A DNA stretch of 10,638 nt from CAZXNF01 sp050741255 (GCA_050741255.1 JBOIEQ010000145.1:1-10638), one strand, 5' to 3'. Shown: positions 1 through 6,543, counted from the stretch's first letter. Numbers and translations: made by a program. Notes: a model not told the origin generated them from the sequence alone.

Positions 1-440
1 GTCGCGCGGGGCGGGGCGACGCGCCAGGACGCGTGCTGGTGCAGACGGAGTTTCCGCGGCACCCGTTTTACCGGGCCCTCCTCGCGGACGATTACGCGGC
101 CTACGCGCGCCAGTTGCTGGAGGAGCGCCGGGCCGCGGGCTTTCCGCCGTTCGCCACCCAGGCGCTGCTGCGCGCGGAAGCCGTCCAGGCCGACCTCGCG
201 CTCGCCTTTTTGCGCGAGGCGGCCCGCCAGGCCCACGCCCTCGGCGGCAACGTCGAAGTGTACGACCCGGTCGCGGCGACCATGGCGCGCGTCGCGGGCG
301 TGGAGCGCGCGCAACTGCTGGTGCAGAGCACCTCGCGGCCGGCGCTGCAGCACTTTCTCGCCCGCTGGCGCGCCGGGCTGGATGCGGCGAAGGAACGCCG
401 GGTGCGCTGGTCGCTGGATGTCGATCCGGCCGAGTTCTAG
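1..440 (+). CDS. priA: Primosomal protein N' (PriA helicase), C-terminal fragment
   Basis: This is the 3' end of the gene for PriA, the superfamily 2 helicase that reloads the replisome at collapsed forks. The reading frame is open from base 3 to the TAG at 438-440 and runs off the left edge, so the helicase core and zinc-binding cysteines are outside the window. Seen here: a start reading RAGRGDAPGRVLVQTEFP, which matches the end of helicase motif VI and the strand after it, then a C-terminal domain with GFPPF and DPVAATMARVAGVERAQLLVQS and the ending RWSLDVDPAEF. These wordings are characteristic of proteobacterial PriA C-termini. An internal GTG at 33 gives an open frame but is not a real start, because homology continues upstream of it. 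argS follows 55 nt downstream on the same strand. Confidence 0.93.
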   Translation, partial: RAGRGDAPGRVLVQTEFPRHPFYRALLADDYAAYARQLLEERRAAGFPPFATQALLRAEAVQADLALAFLREAARQAHALGGNVEVYDPVAATMARVAGVERAQLLVQSTSRPALQHFLARWRAGLDAAKERRVRWSLDVDPAEF

Positions 441-454
441 GCGGTGCTTTTCCC

Positions 455-460
455 TATAAT
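455..460 (+). promoter_or_regulatory. Possible -10 element for argS
   Basis: A perfect TATAAT lies in the 55-nt gap between the priA stop and the argS ATG, leaving a leader of roughly 30 nt. No convincing -35 box is seen at 17 nt spacing (GAGTTC at 432-437), so this is a partial promoter match. It may give argS and the genes after it their own transcription start, independent of priA. Confidence 0.4.
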
Positions 461-495
461 CGCAGGCTTTTTCGCCCTCACTGCCTAAGCTTCCC

Positions 496-2235
496 ATGGA
501 CCTGAAACAGCGTTGCGCCGACCTGCTCGCGCAGGCCCTGCGCGCGGTCGATCCCGGCCTCGCGCAGACGGCGGTCGTGCTGGAACGGCCCAAGCAGGCG
601 GCGCACGGCGATTTCTCGTGCAATGCGGCCATGCAGGCCGCGAAGACGCTGAAGCGCCCGCCGCGCGAACTCGCGCAGGCCATCATCGCCGCGCTGCCCG
701 CCTCCGCGGAAATCGAACGCGCGGAGATCGCCGGCCCCGGCTTCATCAACCTGTTCGTGAGGCCCGCCGCCAAGCTGGCGGCGCTGGAACGGGTGTTCGC
801 CGAAGGCGCCGCTTATGGCGGCAGCAAGCTCGGCGCCGGCGCGCGCGTGCAGATCGAATTCGTGTCGGCCAACCCGACCGGCCCGCTGCACGTCGGCCAC
901 GGCCGCGGCGCGGCGTACGGCGCGAGTCTCGCGAACGTGCTCGCCGCCTGCGGCTACGCCGTCGAACGCGAGTTCTACGTCAACGATGCCGGCCGCCAGA
1001 TGGACATCCTCGCGGTCTCCGTGTGGCTGCGCTACCTCGAAGCGAACGGCGTCGCCGTCACCTTCCCGGATGACGGCTATCGCGGCGACTACGTGCGCGA
1101 CATCGCGGCGAATCTCGCCAAGGCGCATGGTGCGTCTTTTGTGCGCGAGGCCGCCGCCGTTGCCGCCGTACCCGTGCCGGATAACGCAAATGAGGACGCC
1201 GACGCGGACGCCGCGCTCGATGCGCTCATCGCCCACGCCAAGGCGCTGCTGGGAGAGAGCTGGCACGCGATCCATCAGGCCGCCCTGGACGCGATGCTCG
1301 CCGACCAGCGCGACGACCTCGCCGGTTTCGGCGTCAGCTACGACCGCTGGTACTCGGAACAGTCGCTTTACGACAGCGGCGCCGTCGCGCGCGCCATGGC
1401 GGAGCTTGAAACCCGCGGTCACCTGTACGAGAAGGACGGCGCGCTGTGGTTCCGCTCCACGGATTTCGGTGACGAGAAAGACCGCGTCGTGCGCCGCGAC
1501 AACGGCCAGTTCACCTACTTCGCCTCCGACATCGCCTACCACGCGGACAAGTTTGCGCGCGGTTACGGCCGCGTCATCGACGTCTGGGGCGCGGACCATC
1601 ACGGTTACATCGCGCGCGTGAAAGGCGCGCTGACCGCGCTCGGGCTCGATCCGGAACACCTGACCGTCGCGCTGGTGCAGTTCGCCGCGCTGTTCCGCAA
1701 CGGAGAAAAAGTGGCGATGGGCAAGCGCTCCGGCGAATTCGTGACCCTGCGCGATCTACGCGGCGAGATCGGCAACGATGCCGCGCGCTTTTTCTACGTG
1801 CTGCGGAAAAGCGACCAGCACCTCGACTTCGACCTCGACCTCGCCAAGTCGCAGAGCAACGAGAATCCCGTCTACTACGTGCAGTACGCCCACGCGCGGA
1901 TCGGCAGCGTGCTGGCGCAGTGGGGCAGCGATCCCGCCTCGCTCGCCGCGGCGGATATCTCGCCCCTCACGCTGCCCGCCGAAGCCGATCTGGTGCAGCG
2001 GCTGGCCGAATATCCGGAGATCGTGGCCGTCGCCGCGCAGGAACTCGCGCCGCACACGATCGCCTTCTACCTGCGCGAGTTGGCCGCCGACCTGCACAGC
2101 TACTACAACGCCACGCGACTGCTCGCCGACGAGGAACCTGTGAAGCGGGCGCGGCTCAAACTGGTGCTGGGCGTCCGCCAGGTGCTGGCGAACGGACTCG
2201 CGCTGCTCGGTGTTTCGGCACCGGAAAGAATGTAA
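496..2235 (+). CDS. argS: Arginyl-tRNA synthetase (class I)
   Basis: Charges tRNA-Arg with arginine in the cytoplasm. The 579-residue product has the usual length for bacterial ArgRS. An N-terminal Add-1 type domain covers about residues 1-90. The class I signature is ANPTGPLHVGHGRG, with HVGH (the HIGH motif) at 132-135, followed by YVNDAGRQ at 161-168. The conserved VWGADHHGYIARVKGAL stretch precedes the KMSKS-equivalent loop MGKRSG at 408-413. The tail, with VYYVQYAHARI and a helical C-terminus, is the DALR anticodon-binding domain. The ATG at 496 fits the family N-terminus (MDLKQRCADLLAQAL); only a weak AAGC lies upstream of it, so the ribosome binding site is poor. It is the first gene of a + strand run that continues with the SPOR protein 71 nt later. 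Nothing is truncated and all active-site motifs are intact. Confidence 0.98.
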   Translation: MDLKQRCADLLAQALRAVDPGLAQTAVVLERPKQAAHGDFSCNAAMQAAKTLKRPPRELAQAIIAALPASAEIERAEIAGPGFINLFVRPAAKLAALERVFAEGAAYGGSKLGAGARVQIEFVSANPTGPLHVGHGRGAAYGASLANVLAACGYAVEREFYVNDAGRQMDILAVSVWLRYLEANGVAVTFPDDGYRGDYVRDIAANLAKAHGASFVREAAAVAAVPVPDNANEDADADAALDALIAHAKALLGESWHAIHQAALDAMLADQRDDLAGFGVSYDRWYSEQSLYDSGAVARAMAELETRGHLYEKDGALWFRSTDFGDEKDRVVRRDNGQFTYFASDIAYHADKFARGYGRVIDVWGADHHGYIARVKGALTALGLDPEHLTVALVQFAALFRNGEKVAMGKRSGEFVTLRDLRGEIGNDAARFFYVLRKSDQHLDFDLDLAKSQSNENPVYYVQYAHARIGSVLAQWGSDPASLAAADISPLTLPAEADLVQRLAEYPEIVAVAAQELAPHTIAFYLRELAADLHSYYNATRLLADEEPVKRARLKLVLGVRQVLANGLALLGVSAPERM

Positions 2236-2306
2236 GATGCCTCCGCCTGTGACTGCTGCCCGGTTCAACGCATTTTCCGGCTGACCGCTCCGCCACCTCC
2301 TCCTGT

Positions 2307-2921
2307 ATGTCGCGCGATTACAAAACGCCGCCCCGAAAATCCGGCCCGACCAGCGGCTTCAGCGGCAGCAGCTTCGCCCTCGGCGCACTCGTCGGGCTGC
2401 TCGTGGGCCTCGGCATCGCGCTCGCGGTGGCCTGGTACGTGAACAAGGTGCCCAGCCCCTTCGTCACCCGCGTGCCGCCGAAAGGCGACGCCGCCAAGGC
2501 CGTGCCCGACGACAAGGCCGCCAAGGCCAAGGACGAGAAGCTGCGGCTCGACTTCCACGACATCCTGACCGGCAAGAAGGACCCGGACGTCGAAGGCAAG
2601 GGCGCGAAAGACGCCAAGGACGGCAAAGAGGCCAAAGCGGCCCCGTCAACGCCGGTGAGCAAGGAAGCGTTTTACCTGCAGGCCGGCGCCTTCACGAGCG
2701 CGCAGGAGGCCGACAACCTCAAGGCCCGCCTGGCGCTGCTGGGCCATGAAGCGTCCGTGCAGTCCGCCAATATTCCCGACAAGGGCGCCTGGCACCGCGT
2801 GCGCCTGGGCCCGTACGGCAGCGTGGAAGAACTCACACGCGTACGTGATGCGCTGAAACAGAACGGAATCGACACCACACTGGTCAAAATCCGCGACGCC
2901 GAAGCCAAATCCGGCAAATAG
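2307..2921 (+). CDS. SPOR-domain membrane protein (FtsN-like)
   Basis: A 204-residue bitopic inner-membrane protein. Residues 1-22 are a short basic cytoplasmic tail, and about 23-45 form a single membrane helix rich in Gly, Leu and Ala. Residues 50-118 are a periplasmic linker packed with Lys, Ala, Asp and Pro. Residues 121-195 form a SPOR domain (FYLQAGAFTSAQEADNLKARLALLGHEA, then HRVRLGPYGSVEEL). SPOR domains bind denuded septal peptidoglycan, so a role in cell division like FtsN is a reasonable inference. The linker contains LDFHDILTGK, resembling the FDFYKILPG-type motif of betaproteobacterial FtsN-like proteins. No Shine-Dalgarno sequence precedes the ATG, and the 25 nt before it are C-rich. 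Placement right after argS and before dsbA matches my recollection of betaproteobacterial gene order. I leave the symbol blank because not all such proteins are true FtsN. Confidence 0.9.
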   Translation: MSRDYKTPPRKSGPTSGFSGSSFALGALVGLLVGLGIALAVAWYVNKVPSPFVTRVPPKGDAAKAVPDDKAAKAKDEKLRLDFHDILTGKKDPDVEGKGAKDAKDGKEAKAAPSTPVSKEAFYLQAGAFTSAQEADNLKARLALLGHEASVQSANIPDKGAWHRVRLGPYGSVEELTRVRDALKQNGIDTTLVKIRDAEAKSGK

Positions 2922-2933
2922 TGCGTCCCCCAC

Positions 2934-2937
2934 GGAG
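2934..2937 (+). promoter_or_regulatory. Ribosome binding site of the first dsbA-like gene
   Basis: GGAG lies 6 nt before the ATG at 2944, inside the 22-nt gap after the SPOR gene. It supports that start and is the clearest Shine-Dalgarno match in the + strand block. Confidence 0.6.
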
Positions 2938-2943
2938 CCCTCC

Positions 2944-3597
2944 ATGCCTACCCGCCGCCACATCCTCCTGACCTTGGCCGCCGCCCCTTTCGCCGCCGGC
3001 CTTCCCGTGTTCGCGCAAGCACCGGGCAAGGACTACAAGCTGGTCGAGCCGCCGCAGCCGACCGACGCGCCGGGCAAGATCGAGGTCATCGAATTTTTCT
3101 GGTACGGCTGCCCGCACTGTTTCGCCCTGCAGCCCAGCCTCAAGGCCTGGCTCAAGAAGAAACCGGCGGACGTGGCGTACACGCGCATTCCGGCCGTGTT
3201 CAGCCAGAGCTGGGTCGCCCACGCCCGTCTCTATTACACGCTGGATGCGCTGGGCGAGGTCGACCGCCTGCACGACCAGGTCTTCAATGCCATCCACCTG
3301 AGCAAACTGCGGCTCGCGGACCGCGATTCGATGGCGGACTGGGCGGCCGCGCGCGGCATCGACCGCCAGAAATTCCTCGACACGTTCAACTCGGTAGCCG
3401 TGGAGAACCGCACGCGCCGCGCGATCGATACCACCAAGGCGTACAACCTCGACGGCACGCCCTCGATCGCGATCCAGGGGCGTTACGTCACCTCGCCGGC
3501 GCAGGTGTTCGGCGACGCGCCGTCGGACATGAACAAGTTCTGGCAGATCGTGGACCAGATCATTGCCATGGCCCGCAAGGGTGGCGCCGCCAAATAA
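2944..3597 (+). CDS. dsbA: Thiol:disulfide interchange protein, DsbA-like (CPHC), Tat-type signal
   Basis: Periplasmic thioredoxin-fold oxidase of 217 residues that would introduce disulfides into exported proteins and be reoxidised by DsbB. The active site EFFWYGCPHC has CPHC at 56-59, the canonical DsbA dipeptide. The cis-proline loop is GTPS, with Pro at 173, and an alpha-helical insert lies between the two thioredoxin-fold halves. The N-terminus MPTRRHILLTLAAAPF ends in an AQA cleavage site after residue 26. The twin arginines at 4-5 followed by hydrophobic residues look like a Tat signal; a Sec signal is possible, since the Lys seen in the Tat consensus is absent. The start is supported by GGAG 6 nt upstream. 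The 3' end overlaps the next gene, a paralogue, which suggests translational coupling. Confidence 0.94.
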   Translation: MPTRRHILLTLAAAPFAAGLPVFAQAPGKDYKLVEPPQPTDAPGKIEVIEFFWYGCPHCFALQPSLKAWLKKKPADVAYTRIPAVFSQSWVAHARLYYTLDALGEVDRLHDQVFNAIHLSKLRLADRDSMADWAAARGIDRQKFLDTFNSVAVENRTRRAIDTTKAYNLDGTPSIAIQGRYVTSPAQVFGDAPSDMNKFWQIVDQIIAMARKGGAAK

Positions 3598-4243
3598 CGG
3601 CGGCCGCAGAAGCTTCCTCGCGGCGCTCGCCGCGGGGAGCGCCGGGCTGCTCGCGCGCACGGCGCAGGCCCAGCAGAATCTGACGCCGGGCAAGCAGTAC
3701 CGGCTGATCCCGCAGCAGCCACTCCCGCCCGGCCCGCGCATCGAAGTCCTCTACTTTTTCTTCTACGCCTGCCCGTTCTGCAACGAACTGCTGCCGCGGA
3801 CCGACGCCTGGCTGAAGCGCAAGCCGGCCGACGTACTCTTCCGCCGCATTCCCGTGGTGGTTAAGGAAACCTGGATTCCGCTCGCGAAGCTGTACTACAC
3901 GCTCGATGCGCTCGGCGTGGAAGAAAAGCTTCACGCCACCGTTTTCGATGCGTACCACAAGCAGGACCTGCACATGAGCCAGGAGACGGTCGTCACGGAA
4001 TGGGCCGTCAAGCAGGGCATCGACCGCGAGCGCTTCCTCGCGGCCTACCGTTCCGAGGACACGATCAAAAAGGTCGCCCGCGCCCGCGAACAGACCCTCG
4101 CCTATGAGATCGAGGGCACGCCTTCTTTCGTGGTCGACGGCCGCTACCTCACCTCCGGCGGCATGGTCGACCGCCTCCCCGACCTGATCACGGTTCTCGA
4201 CGGCCTGGTCCGCCTCGCGCGCCAGCAGCGCATCGCGAAGTAA
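3581..4243 (+). CDS. Second DsbA-like oxidoreductase (CPFC), Tat-type signal
   Basis: A paralogue of the preceding gene, about 220 residues. Shared stretches include LYYTLDALG, KPADV, RIP followed by V, and GTPS with the cis-proline at 181. The redox motif is CPFC at 64-67, not CPHC. In known DsbA proteins the dipeptide tunes redox potential, so Phe in place of His predicts a weaker oxidant or a different partner. The N-terminus has NGGRRSFLAALAAG, a good twin-arginine motif, then a hydrophobic stretch and a TAQA cleavage site. The start is uncertain. GTG 3581 overlaps dsbA by 17 nt and gives a normal-length n-region; TTG 3563 would add six residues and overlap by 35 nt. Neither has a well-placed Shine-Dalgarno, so translation is probably coupled to dsbA. 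The SDR gene follows after 4 nt. It could serve a specific client such as a c-type cytochrome or lipoprotein; this is not shown. Confidence 0.9.
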   Translation: MAPPNNGGRRSFLAALAAGSAGLLARTAQAQQNLTPGKQYRLIPQQPLPPGPRIEVLYFFFYACPFCNELLPRTDAWLKRKPADVLFRRIPVVVKETWIPLAKLYYTLDALGVEEKLHATVFDAYHKQDLHMSQETVVTEWAVKQGIDRERFLAAYRSEDTIKKVARAREQTLAYEIEGTPSFVVDGRYLTSGGMVDRLPDLITVLDGLVRLARQQRIAK

Positions 4244-4247
4244 CCCG

Positions 4248-5024
4248 ATGGCGCGGCAGCCCGTCCCGCGCGCGGTGTTCATCACGGGCGCCTCCAGCGG
4301 CATCGGCGCTGCGCTCGCCCGCCACTACAACCGCCAGGGCGCCACGGTCGGCCTGGTGGCGCGCCGCCGGGATGTCCTGGAAGCGCTGGCGCGCGAACTC
4401 GACAAGCCGATCGTCCTGACGGCCGACGTGCGGAACGGCGAGGCGATGACCAACGCGGCGCGCTACTTCATCGCACAGGCCGGCGTGCCAGATCTCGTGA
4501 TCGCCAATGCGGGCGTCAGCGTTGGCATGGTCACCGGCGGCAAGCCCGAGGACATTTCGGTGTTCCAGGAAGTCATGGACATCAACGTGCTCGGCGCGGT
4601 ACACACTTTTCAGCCCTTCGTGGCGGCCATGCGCGATCGCGGCCACGGTACGCTGGTCGGCATTGCGAGCGTCGCGGGTTTTCGCGGTCTGCCAGGCTCG
4701 GGGGCGTACTCGGCTTCGAAAGCCGCGCTGATTTCCTACCTGGAAAGCCTGCGCGTCGAACTGCACGGCAGCGGCGTACAGGTCAGTACCATCTGTCCGG
4801 GCTACATCGCCACGCCGATGACCGCGCACAATCCCTACGCAATGCCCTTCATCCTGGAAGCGGATGAGTTTGTTGCGCGCATGGCCCGCGCGGTCGCGGC
4901 CGGACGGAGGTTCGCCGTCATTCCGTGGCCGATGGCGATCGTCGGCAGTGTGCTGCGGGTGTTGCCGGACTGGCTCTACGACCGGCTGTTTGCGGGCGCG
5001 CCGCGGAAGCCGGGGAGGAATTAA
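4248..5024 (+). CDS. Short-chain dehydrogenase/reductase (SDR family)
   Basis: A classical SDR of 258 residues with an N-terminal Rossmann fold. TGASSGIG at 13-20 is the dinucleotide-binding glycine motif. The basic ARRR at 38-41, after the second strand, favours NADP(H) over NAD(H). NAG is at 87-89. The catalytic tetrad is complete: Asn113, Ser141, Tyr154 and Lys158, the last two in YSASK. PGYIATPM follows as the usual post-active-site loop. The C-terminus (about 225-250) is hydrophobic (WPMAIVGSVLRVLPDWLYDRLF) and may rest on the membrane. The substrate cannot be told from sequence. The ATG lies 4 nt after the preceding stop, so the gene is probably the last of the argS-dsbA run. It converges with the antitoxin gene with only 14 nt between stop codons. 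Confidence 0.93.
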   Translation: MARQPVPRAVFITGASSGIGAALARHYNRQGATVGLVARRRDVLEALARELDKPIVLTADVRNGEAMTNAARYFIAQAGVPDLVIANAGVSVGMVTGGKPEDISVFQEVMDINVLGAVHTFQPFVAAMRDRGHGTLVGIASVAGFRGLPGSGAYSASKAALISYLESLRVELHGSGVQVSTICPGYIATPMTAHNPYAMPFILEADEFVARMARAVAAGRRFAVIPWPMAIVGSVLRVLPDWLYDRLFAGAPRKPGRN

Positions 5025-5038
5025 CCGCAGCCGGTTGC

Positions 5039-5326
5039 TCAGGTACGGATGGCAGAGGCTGAGAGTTTGACGCCGAGTGCATGCAGTAGTTTAAGCATGG
5101 TGTCGTACCGTGGCTTGGCACCTGGCGTCAGCGCCTTGTACAGGCTTTCGCGGCCGAGGCCCGTATCCTTGGCGAGTTGTGCCATGCCACGGGCGCGGGC
5201 CACATCACGCACGGCGGTCAGAAACACATCCGGATTGGGATCTTCCAGTGCGGCGGTAATGTATTCCGCGATGGTCTCCTCATCATCGAGATAGTCCGCG
5301 GCATCAAAGCGGGAATATTTAGCCAT
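5039..5326 (-). CDS. HigA-type antitoxin / HTH regulator (HI1420-like addiction-module antidote)
   Basis: A 95-residue antitoxin of the family once called 'addiction module antidote protein, HI1420 type'. An N-terminal toxin-contacting part (FDAADYLDDEETIAEYITAALED) is typical of the family. It is followed by a Cro/CI-like helix-turn-helix at about 48-67 (MAQLAKDTGLGRESLYKALT) and the conserved tail KPRYDTMLKLLHALGVKLS. It should neutralise the toxin encoded immediately upstream and repress the shared promoter. A perfect AAGGAG 6 nt before the ATG, inside the last codons of the toxin gene, fixes the start. Only 3 nt separate the toxin stop from the antitoxin start. The stop lies 14 nt from the convergent SDR stop. 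Confidence 0.93.
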   Translation of the reverse strand: MAKYSRFDAADYLDDEETIAEYITAALEDPNPDVFLTAVRDVARARGMAQLAKDTGLGRESLYKALTPGAKPRYDTMLKLLHALGVKLSASAIRT

Positions 5327-5329
5327 GGC

Positions 5330-5629
5330 TCACTCCTTGTCTAAAGCCCGCGCCATCTCAATGGCGCGTTTGATATCACGCTTCTGCGAGGACTTGTCGC
5401 CGCCCAGGAGAAGCAGATAGACCACCTCTGCGCGCCGCGTGAAATAGGCGCGATAGCCCGGCCCAACGTGGATACGCATTTCAGAAACGCCTTCGCCCAC
5501 CGACGCACAATCGCCGAAATTGCCATGCTCGGCCGACCGGATACGATGGATGATCCGGGCGCGGCCCACTTTGTCTTTCAGGCAGGCGAGCCAAACGTCG
5601 AATTCCTCGGAACGCTCAAAGATGAGCAT
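5330..5629 (-). CDS. HigB/RelE-like toxin (HI1419-like addiction-module killer)
   Basis: A 99-residue toxin of the RelE/ParE superfamily, in the family often labelled 'addiction module killer protein' or Gp49-like/HigB. Members studied elsewhere cleave mRNA, usually on the ribosome. Seen here: EEFDVWLACLKDKVGRARI near the N-terminus, GNFGD at 36-40, VGEGVSEMRIHVGPGYRAYF at 44-63 and LLLGGDKSSQKRDIKRA at 73-89. These are the family's standard blocks in the standard order, so the gene appears complete. The ATG at 5629 gives the usual distance to FDVWL. No Shine-Dalgarno precedes it, and the predicted promoter would start transcription almost at the ATG. Toxin first, antitoxin second is the HigBA order. 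It lies at the edge of the lower-GC islet. Confidence 0.93.
   Translation of the reverse strand: MLIFERSEEFDVWLACLKDKVGRARIIHRIRSAEHGNFGDCASVGEGVSEMRIHVGPGYRAYFTRRAEVVYLLLLGGDKSSQKRDIKRAIEMARALDKE
5333..5338 (-). promoter_or_regulatory. Strong ribosome binding site of the antitoxin, inside the toxin 3' end
   Basis: AAGGAG on the - strand, 6 nt before the antitoxin ATG. The same six bases encode the last two residues (Lys98, Glu99) of the toxin. This favours antitoxin translation coupled to, and probably exceeding, toxin translation. Confidence 0.75.
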
Positions 5630-5636
5630 GCTTTAC

Positions 5637-5665
5637 ATTGTATCCAAATGGATACTCACACGCAA
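5637..5665 (-). promoter_or_regulatory. Predicted promoter of the toxin-antitoxin operon
   Basis: On the - strand, TTGCGT (5665-5660) is followed after 17 nt by TACAAT (5642-5637). The -10 box matches five of six consensus bases and the -35 box only three. Transcription would begin near 5630, immediately before the toxin ATG. The palindromic operator overlaps the spacer and -10 box, which supports this placement. Confidence 0.5.
5640..5655. promoter_or_regulatory. Palindromic operator, likely bound by the antitoxin
   Basis: GTATCCA and TGGATAC form perfect 7-bp inverted arms around a central AA, 10 nt upstream of the toxin ATG. It overlaps the predicted -10 box and spacer, where a dimeric HTH antitoxin would block RNA polymerase. 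This is the expected arrangement for conditional autoregulation of a type II TA operon. Binding itself is inferred. Confidence 0.7.
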
Positions 5666-5773
5666 TCCTTGACGCAGGTCAGGCGGGGTCGCCGTCAAAA
5701 AGAAACCGTGCTCTGGACCTTGGACAACCCGGGTCGGCAAGCAATGAATCGTAATACGCTCTAATCGCCTCGC

Positions 5774-6436
5774 TCATGGCTTAGCCCTCCAGCTGATCAA
5801 TTTAGCGGCAAAATCTCTGGTAGTAGCAGCGAACACGGCAATAAGGAATGACAGCAACCAATAGAATGGCGACAGGCCAAACCACGCAAACACCGGGTCC
5901 GTCCGACAACCATAAGATAGAAATGTGCTTCTGCGCACTGTAGTCAGATTGCTGTATTTCAGGAGGATCGAAAAAGCACCCGCGAGAATCAAAGCGAGCA
6001 GCAAATAGAAAATTAATTTCCGCACGAATGAATACATGACCGTTTTTCGTGGTGTCGCCGGATTGGGATTCGCGTCTCGAATAAAGTCGAGCGAGCTCGC
6101 AGGAGACTCTTCCGTGCTAGGGGAAACCACGAAATGGCGATAGTTGTCATGCTTCGACGCATGCAGCCATCGCCAGAATACCCATACTTGCAGCGGAATA
6201 AGCGTAATCATCATCGTCATCAATAGACGCATTATTTCTGGGGCCGCATTGCAGTTGTCGTAGTTACCGACTGCTGGCGCGATCGACCGGACAAGTTCGA
6301 CAAAATCGTTGAGCGCTGGATATCGCGCCAGTACATCAACAGGTGCCAGCCATGCAACGAGGGCTTGCAACGCACTGATTGCTACAAAGGCCAGTAACGT
6401 GCGTGGCGCTTGTCGGGTATTTTGAGAATCAGACAT
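5774..6436 (-). CDS. Unrecognised membrane protein, four predicted helices
   Basis: A 220-residue protein that I do not recognise. Hydrophobic stretches suggest four membrane helices at about 14-33, 69-90, 137-160 and 184-205. Between helices 1 and 2 is a short loop containing DNCNAAPE. Between helices 2 and 3 is a polar loop of roughly 45 residues (91-136) rich in Ser, Pro, Asn and Asp. Another cysteine lies at 177, before helix 4. The N-terminal 12 residues are polar. There is no enzymatic motif I can name. The ATG at 6436 has only a distant AAAGG upstream. Base composition is lower in GC than the flanking core genes, which suggests recent acquisition. It lies 144 nt upstream of the toxin start on the same strand. 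A link with the TA pair is possible but unproven. Confidence 0.7.
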   Translation of the reverse strand: MSDSQNTRQAPRTLLAFVAISALQALVAWLAPVDVLARYPALNDFVELVRSIAPAVGNYDNCNAAPEIMRLLMTMMITLIPLQVWVFWRWLHASKHDNYRHFVVSPSTEESPASSLDFIRDANPNPATPRKTVMYSFVRKLIFYLLLALILAGAFSILLKYSNLTTVRRSTFLSYGCRTDPVFAWFGLSPFYWLLSFLIAVFAATTRDFAAKLISWRAKP

Positions 6437-6485
6437 ATGGAACCGTAAGCCTTTCGGTCCTATTAGTCAGGTATTAAGTGTTAAT

Positions 6486-6543
6486 GGGGTCGTAGACCAC
6501 GGATATTATTGTCGTCCACACACAAGGGGTCAGAGCACGGATA
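6486..6543 (+). repeat. Pair of imperfect direct repeats between recQ and the membrane protein
   Basis: GGGGTCGTAGACCACGGATA at 6486-6505 and GGGGTCAGAGCACGGATA at 6526-6543 share GGGGTC and CACGGATA around a variable centre, with starts 40 nt apart. The first copy also contains a small hairpin, GGTC-GTA-GACC. GGGGTCAGAG-type repeats recur in many proteobacterial intergenic regions, and I associate them with REP-like elements and Y1 (RAYT) transposases; that is recollection. No transposase is present here. Confidence 0.45.

Noticed and set aside
5023..5036. AACCG-CAGC-CGGTT hairpin at the convergent SDR/antitoxin ends, a possible bidirectional terminator.
   Set aside because: The stem is only 5 bp and there is no T-run on either side, so it does not meet the usual criteria for an intrinsic terminator.
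5685..5699. GGCG-GGGT-CGCC stem in the gap between the toxin and the membrane protein gene, considered as a terminator.
   Set aside because: The stem is 4 bp and no T-run follows on the - strand in the direction of transcription.
6441..6469. The - strand reads ACTAATAGGACCGAAAGG followed by CTTACGG, which resembles the 3' tail of 23S rRNA.
   Set aside because: The likeness is short, made from memory, and has gaps; no other rRNA sequence is nearby. Chance cannot be excluded, so it is not annotated. A search of the bases against the genome's own 23S 3' end would settle it.
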